Source of the DNA: Fidelibacterota bacterium
GTDB taxonomy: Bacteria; Fidelibacterota; Marinisomatia; Marinisomatales; CAZVFT01
Reading direction: 5' to 3'
NCBI GenBank assembly: GCA_014381485.1
Contig: JACNLN010000195.1
Location: forward strand, 1-7,711
Length of the DNA: 7,711 bases
The notes under the pieces are model-generated. The model did not search any database. It was not told where the DNA came from and was given only the letters and a program-made list of their open reading frames with translations. This document shows positions 5,504 to 7,711 of the stretch, piece after piece. Each line of letters starts with the position of its first letter. The first letter of the stretch is position 1. The position numbers were made by a program, and so were the translations under genes.

Positions 5504-6660
5504 AAGCGGATCCAATAGGTGTAGCCACTGGCAGTCATTACATGGATGGTGACCACGCCTGTGCTGAAGGAGCCATGGCAGCAGGGTGTCGATTCTTTGC
5601 AGGATATCCCATCACTCCCTCTACAGAAGTAGCTGAACGCATTTCTGAACGATTCCCTATGATTGGCGGCATTTTCATTCAGATGGAAGATGAACTGGCT
5701 TCCATGGCGGCAGTGGGGGCTGCAGCCTGGGCAGGAACAAAATCCATGACCGTCACCTCTGGACCTGGATTTTCTCTTATGATGGAAAATATCGGTCTGG
5801 CTGCTATGATAGAAAGCCCATGTGTGGTTGTTAATGTCCAGCGAGGAGGACCTTCTACGGGGCTTCCCACCCTTACGGGTCAGGCAGACATGATGCAGGC
5901 AAGATGGGGTTCTCATGGAGATTATGAAATCATCGCCATTTCCCCCAACTCCCCCCAGGAATGCTTTGATTTAACTATCACCGCTTTCAATCTCTCAGAG
6001 CGGTGGCGCGTCCCGGTTTTGTTTATGATGGACGAATGCGTAGGACACATGACAGAAAAAGTTGTTATCCCTGAGGCAAATAAAATCGATGTAACCCCAA
6101 GGAAGTTCTATAAAGGGGATAAAAAGAAATACAAACCACATAAACTGGATGGATCCGCCAATATTGCGCCTATGATCAAGGCGGGCGATGGATACTTCAT
6201 ACATATAACTGGACTCACACATGACAATCGTGGCTATCCCATCATCAATGCTGAAGCGCAGGATATAAACGTTCGGCATCTCGTAGATAAAATTCGTAAC
6301 AACGAAGAGATGATCCGTATCATCGAAGAGGACCAGATAGAAGATGCAGAAGTGATTGTTCTCTCATATGGCATTACTTCTCGGGTAGCCCTGAAAGCGG
6401 TGAATGAAGCGAGAGCTAAAGGGGTCAAAGTGGGTATCCTACGGCTGATTGTAGTCTGGCCATTCCCAGAATCACTAATCAGAGAATTGTCCAGAAAAAT
6501 CAAAACTTTTGTCGTCCCTGAGATTAATATGGGTCAAATCTCTCTGGAAGTCGAACGTTGTTGTGAAGGGAGAGCAAAGACGATTCATGTACCTCATGCT
6601 GGTGGCTGGGTACATGATCCCGATGATATTTTAAAAGTAATTGTAAAGGGGGCAAAATGA
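5500..6660 (+). CDS. korA: 2-oxoacid:ferredoxin oxidoreductase alpha subunit, likely 2-oxoglutarate type
   Basis: The 386-residue protein is the pyrimidine-binding-type alpha subunit of the TPP-dependent complex that oxidatively decarboxylates 2-oxoacids to acyl-CoA and CO2 with ferredoxin, or runs in reverse for CO2 fixation. Visible motifs are GYPITPST (35-42; the YPITPS loop touches the substrate carboxylate and CoA), MEDELASMAAVGAAAWAGTK (62-81), TSGPGFSLM (86-94), RGGPSTG (115-121), DE-x4-HMTE (178-186) and EINMGQI (341-347). The gamma domain is not fused at the N terminus; the protein starts almost directly at the alpha domain. Length matches separate KorA subunits (about 350-390). It overlaps korD and korB by ATGA at both ends. 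2-oxoglutarate is the most likely substrate from subunit order and motif style, but branched-chain 2-oxoacids (VorB type) cannot be excluded. Confidence 0.92.
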   Translation: MKADPIGVATGSHYMDGDHACAEGAMAAGCRFFAGYPITPSTEVAERISERFPMIGGIFIQMEDELASMAAVGAAAWAGTKSMTVTSGPGFSLMMENIGLAAMIESPCVVVNVQRGGPSTGLPTLTGQADMMQARWGSHGDYEIIAISPNSPQECFDLTITAFNLSERWRVPVLFMMDECVGHMTEKVVIPEANKIDVTPRKFYKGDKKKYKPHKLDGSANIAPMIKAGDGYFIHITGLTHDNRGYPIINAEAQDINVRHLVDKIRNNEEMIRIIEEDQIEDAEVIVLSYGITSRVALKAVNEARAKGVKVGILRLIVVWPFPESLIRELSRKIKTFVVPEINMGQISLEVERCCEGRAKTIHVPHAGGWVHDPDDILKVIVKGAK

Positions 6661-7568
6661 ATAACCCAGATGTTCAACCGTTAACAGATACTCTGCATAT
6701 TCCACAACCGGAAGAAGAACTTCCCCACCCTATGGAGGAATTCCTCCGCACGGAACGACTTCCACATATCTGGTGTTCTACATGTGGTATTGGTACTGTT
6801 ATTACAGCTTTCATTACTGGTCTTCAGAAATCGGGTCTGGAACGTGAGAAAGTGGCTGTAGTATCAGGTATTGGCTGCTCAGGAAGAGCCGCTGGGTATC
6901 TGAGACTCGATTCCTTTCATTCCACCCACGGACGTGCTATCCCCTTTGCCACCGGACTTGCTCTGGGAAATCCAGAATTGAAACTGGTGGTTATTAGCGG
7001 AGATGGCGACATCATCGCTATCGGTGGAAATCACTTCATCCACGCGGCTCGTAGAAATATCAATCTGAGTATTATCTGTATAAACAACTTCAATTATGCT
7101 ATGACCGGCGGACAGGCAGGCCCTACAACCCCCATCGAAGCTAATGCTTCCACAGCTCCTTACGGCTGTTATGAATTCCCTTTTAATCTCCCCCACCTTG
7201 CGGAATCCAGTGGTGCTGTTTATGTAGCCCGGTGGACATCACTCCACATCCGGCGATTGACAAACTCTATTTCTGAAGCTCTGTTGAAACCGGGATTCTC
7301 CTTCATTGAGGTGATCTCTCCCTGTCCAACTCTCTATGCCCGTCGAAACCGTCTTGGCACAGGCCTTGATCTCATGAGGTTCTATCACGACAATGCCAAA
7401 ATCAAACACGGTACCGATACACGAAAATTGGACATTGAGTACCAGGATGAAATCATTGTGGGAAAATTTCTAGATAAAGACAAACCTACCTTTCTAGAAA
7501 AAAGGGACGATTTCTTAAAATCAAAATTGGGAGACAAGTTTGTACCCTATATGGGACCTAAGGCGTGA
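6657..7568 (+). CDS. korB: 2-oxoacid:ferredoxin oxidoreductase beta subunit (TPP-binding)
   Basis: The 303-residue catalytic beta subunit binds thiamine pyrophosphate-Mg2+ through GDGD (115-118), AIGGNHFIHAARRN (121-134) and INNFNYAMTGGQ (142-153). The last segment is usually NYGMTGGQ; Ala148 replaces the glycine here. Four cysteines at 40, 43, 74 and 223 match the pattern that ligates the [4Fe-4S] cluster in beta subunits (WC-S-T-C, GIGCSG and SPCPT). GRAIPFATGLALGNP (92-106) is also characteristic. The N-terminal stretch of about 35 residues before the TPP domain is polar and proline-rich. ATG 6657 overlaps the korA stop as ATGA. The operon ends here in the window without a gamma subunit, which the enzyme normally needs; it may lie beyond the right edge, after the four-helix-bundle gene, or elsewhere in the genome. 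Confidence 0.92.
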   Translation: MNNPDVQPLTDTLHIPQPEEELPHPMEEFLRTERLPHIWCSTCGIGTVITAFITGLQKSGLEREKVAVVSGIGCSGRAAGYLRLDSFHSTHGRAIPFATGLALGNPELKLVVISGDGDIIAIGGNHFIHAARRNINLSIICINNFNYAMTGGQAGPTTPIEANASTAPYGCYEFPFNLPHLAESSGAVYVARWTSLHIRRLTNSISEALLKPGFSFIEVISPCPTLYARRNRLGTGLDLMRFYHDNAKIKHGTDTRKLDIEYQDEIIVGKFLDKDKPTFLEKRDDFLKSKLGDKFVPYMGPKA

Positions 7569-7607
7569 GTATTTTTAGTGAGTATTAACTGGTGATTAGT
7601 GACTGGT
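7565..7607. repeat. Degenerate short GTGA-type direct repeats after korB
   Basis: GTGAGTATT occurs at 7565-7573 and again at 7578-7586, ACTGGT at 7588-7593 and 7602-7607, and TAGTGA at 7576-7581 and 7597-7602. The first copy includes the korB stop codon. Similar TGATTAGTGA-like low-complexity repeats often precede four-helix-bundle genes in uncultivated bacteria; this is from memory and not tested here. Confidence 0.45.
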
Positions 7608-7623
7608 AAAATAGAAGATAACC

Positions 7624-7711
7624 ATGCAAAACAACAAACATAAAATGGACAAATTGTATGGGTTAGAAAATTTTGAACTATATAAGATTGGGCGAGAATT
7701 TCGCAAAAAGA
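7624..7711 (+). CDS. Four-helix-bundle protein (S23/23S rRNA intervening-sequence type), partial
   Basis: Only the first 29 codons are present; the gene runs off the right edge. The visible protein starts MQNNKHKMDKL and continues YGLENFELYKIGREFRKK. The LENFELYKIGREFRKK segment matches the first helix of the small four-helix-bundle family (TIGR02436; also called S23 or 23S rRNA-intervening-sequence proteins; diversity-generating-retroelement Avd accessory proteins share the fold). The biochemical role of most members is unknown. ATG 7624 is preferred because an AGAAG-like signal (7613-7617) precedes it; ATG 7645 is an alternative closer to the conserved helix. It lies 55 bases downstream of korB, behind a short repeat. 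Such genes are often found as single mobile-looking insertions between unrelated genes. Confidence 0.65.
   Translation, partial: MQNNKHKMDKLYGLENFELYKIGREFRKK

Noticed and set aside
5359..5916. Long minus-strand open frame (185 codons)
   Set aside because: It lies antisense to korD and korA, has a low-complexity composition rich in Ser, His and Arg, and shows no recognisable domain. It is a shadow of the coding strand.

Overview
The window comes from a bacterial chromosome of moderate, slightly AT-rich composition. All supported genes lie on the + strand, in two tight operon-like blocks separated by a gene-free gap of about 330 bases. The gene content suggests an anaerobic, selenium-using bacterium: a selenoprotein-type selenophosphate synthetase, a ferredoxin-dependent 2-oxoacid oxidoreductase and a two-CW protein. 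The intergenic palindrome at the left edge and the four-helix-bundle gene at the right edge are of kinds often met in uncultivated lineages (FCB-group-like, Marinimicrobia-like or similar). That placement is an impression from gene content, not a phylogenetic result.

Left block (275-4587). After about 270 bases of non-coding DNA holding a nested palindromic repeat comes selD, which encodes selenophosphate synthetase. Its true start is at 275, and it contains an in-frame UGA at 326-328 at the catalytic position, followed by a bacterial SECIS-like hairpin. SelD is therefore itself a selenoprotein, and a conventional gene call starting at the internal GTG (398) would remove its active site. Next come a SAM-dependent methyltransferase, a zinc-ribbon Nudix hydrolase fused to an RsbRD_N-like C-terminal domain (coupled to the methyltransferase by a GTGA overlap), a DUF318/ArsP-type permease of about ten membrane segments, and a small CPRC thioredoxin of the redox-active-disulfide-2 type. 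Spacing is 55, -4, 25 and 13 bases, so joint transcription is likely. Permease plus small thioredoxin is a recurrent pairing. Its association here with selenium activation and a methyltransferase suggests, as a hypothesis only, metalloid or chalcogen handling.

Right block (4916-7568). A two-CW cysteine-rich small protein is followed by the delta (2x[4Fe-4S] ferredoxin), alpha and beta (TPP-binding) subunits of a 2-oxoacid:ferredoxin oxidoreductase of the KorDAB type, with a 12-base gap and then two ATGA overlaps. This enzyme makes or uses acyl-CoA (most likely succinyl-CoA from 2-oxoglutarate) with ferredoxin as the electron carrier. The gamma subunit is not in the window. Instead, a four-helix-bundle protein (23S rRNA intervening-sequence/S23 type) begins 55 bases after korB behind a short degenerate GTGA repeat, and is cut off by the window end.

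Most noteworthy are the UGA-containing selD with its SECIS-like element, the Nudix-RsbRD_N fusion in the same operon, and a ten-codon open frame that bridges the Nudix and permease genes through GTGA and ATGA overlaps.
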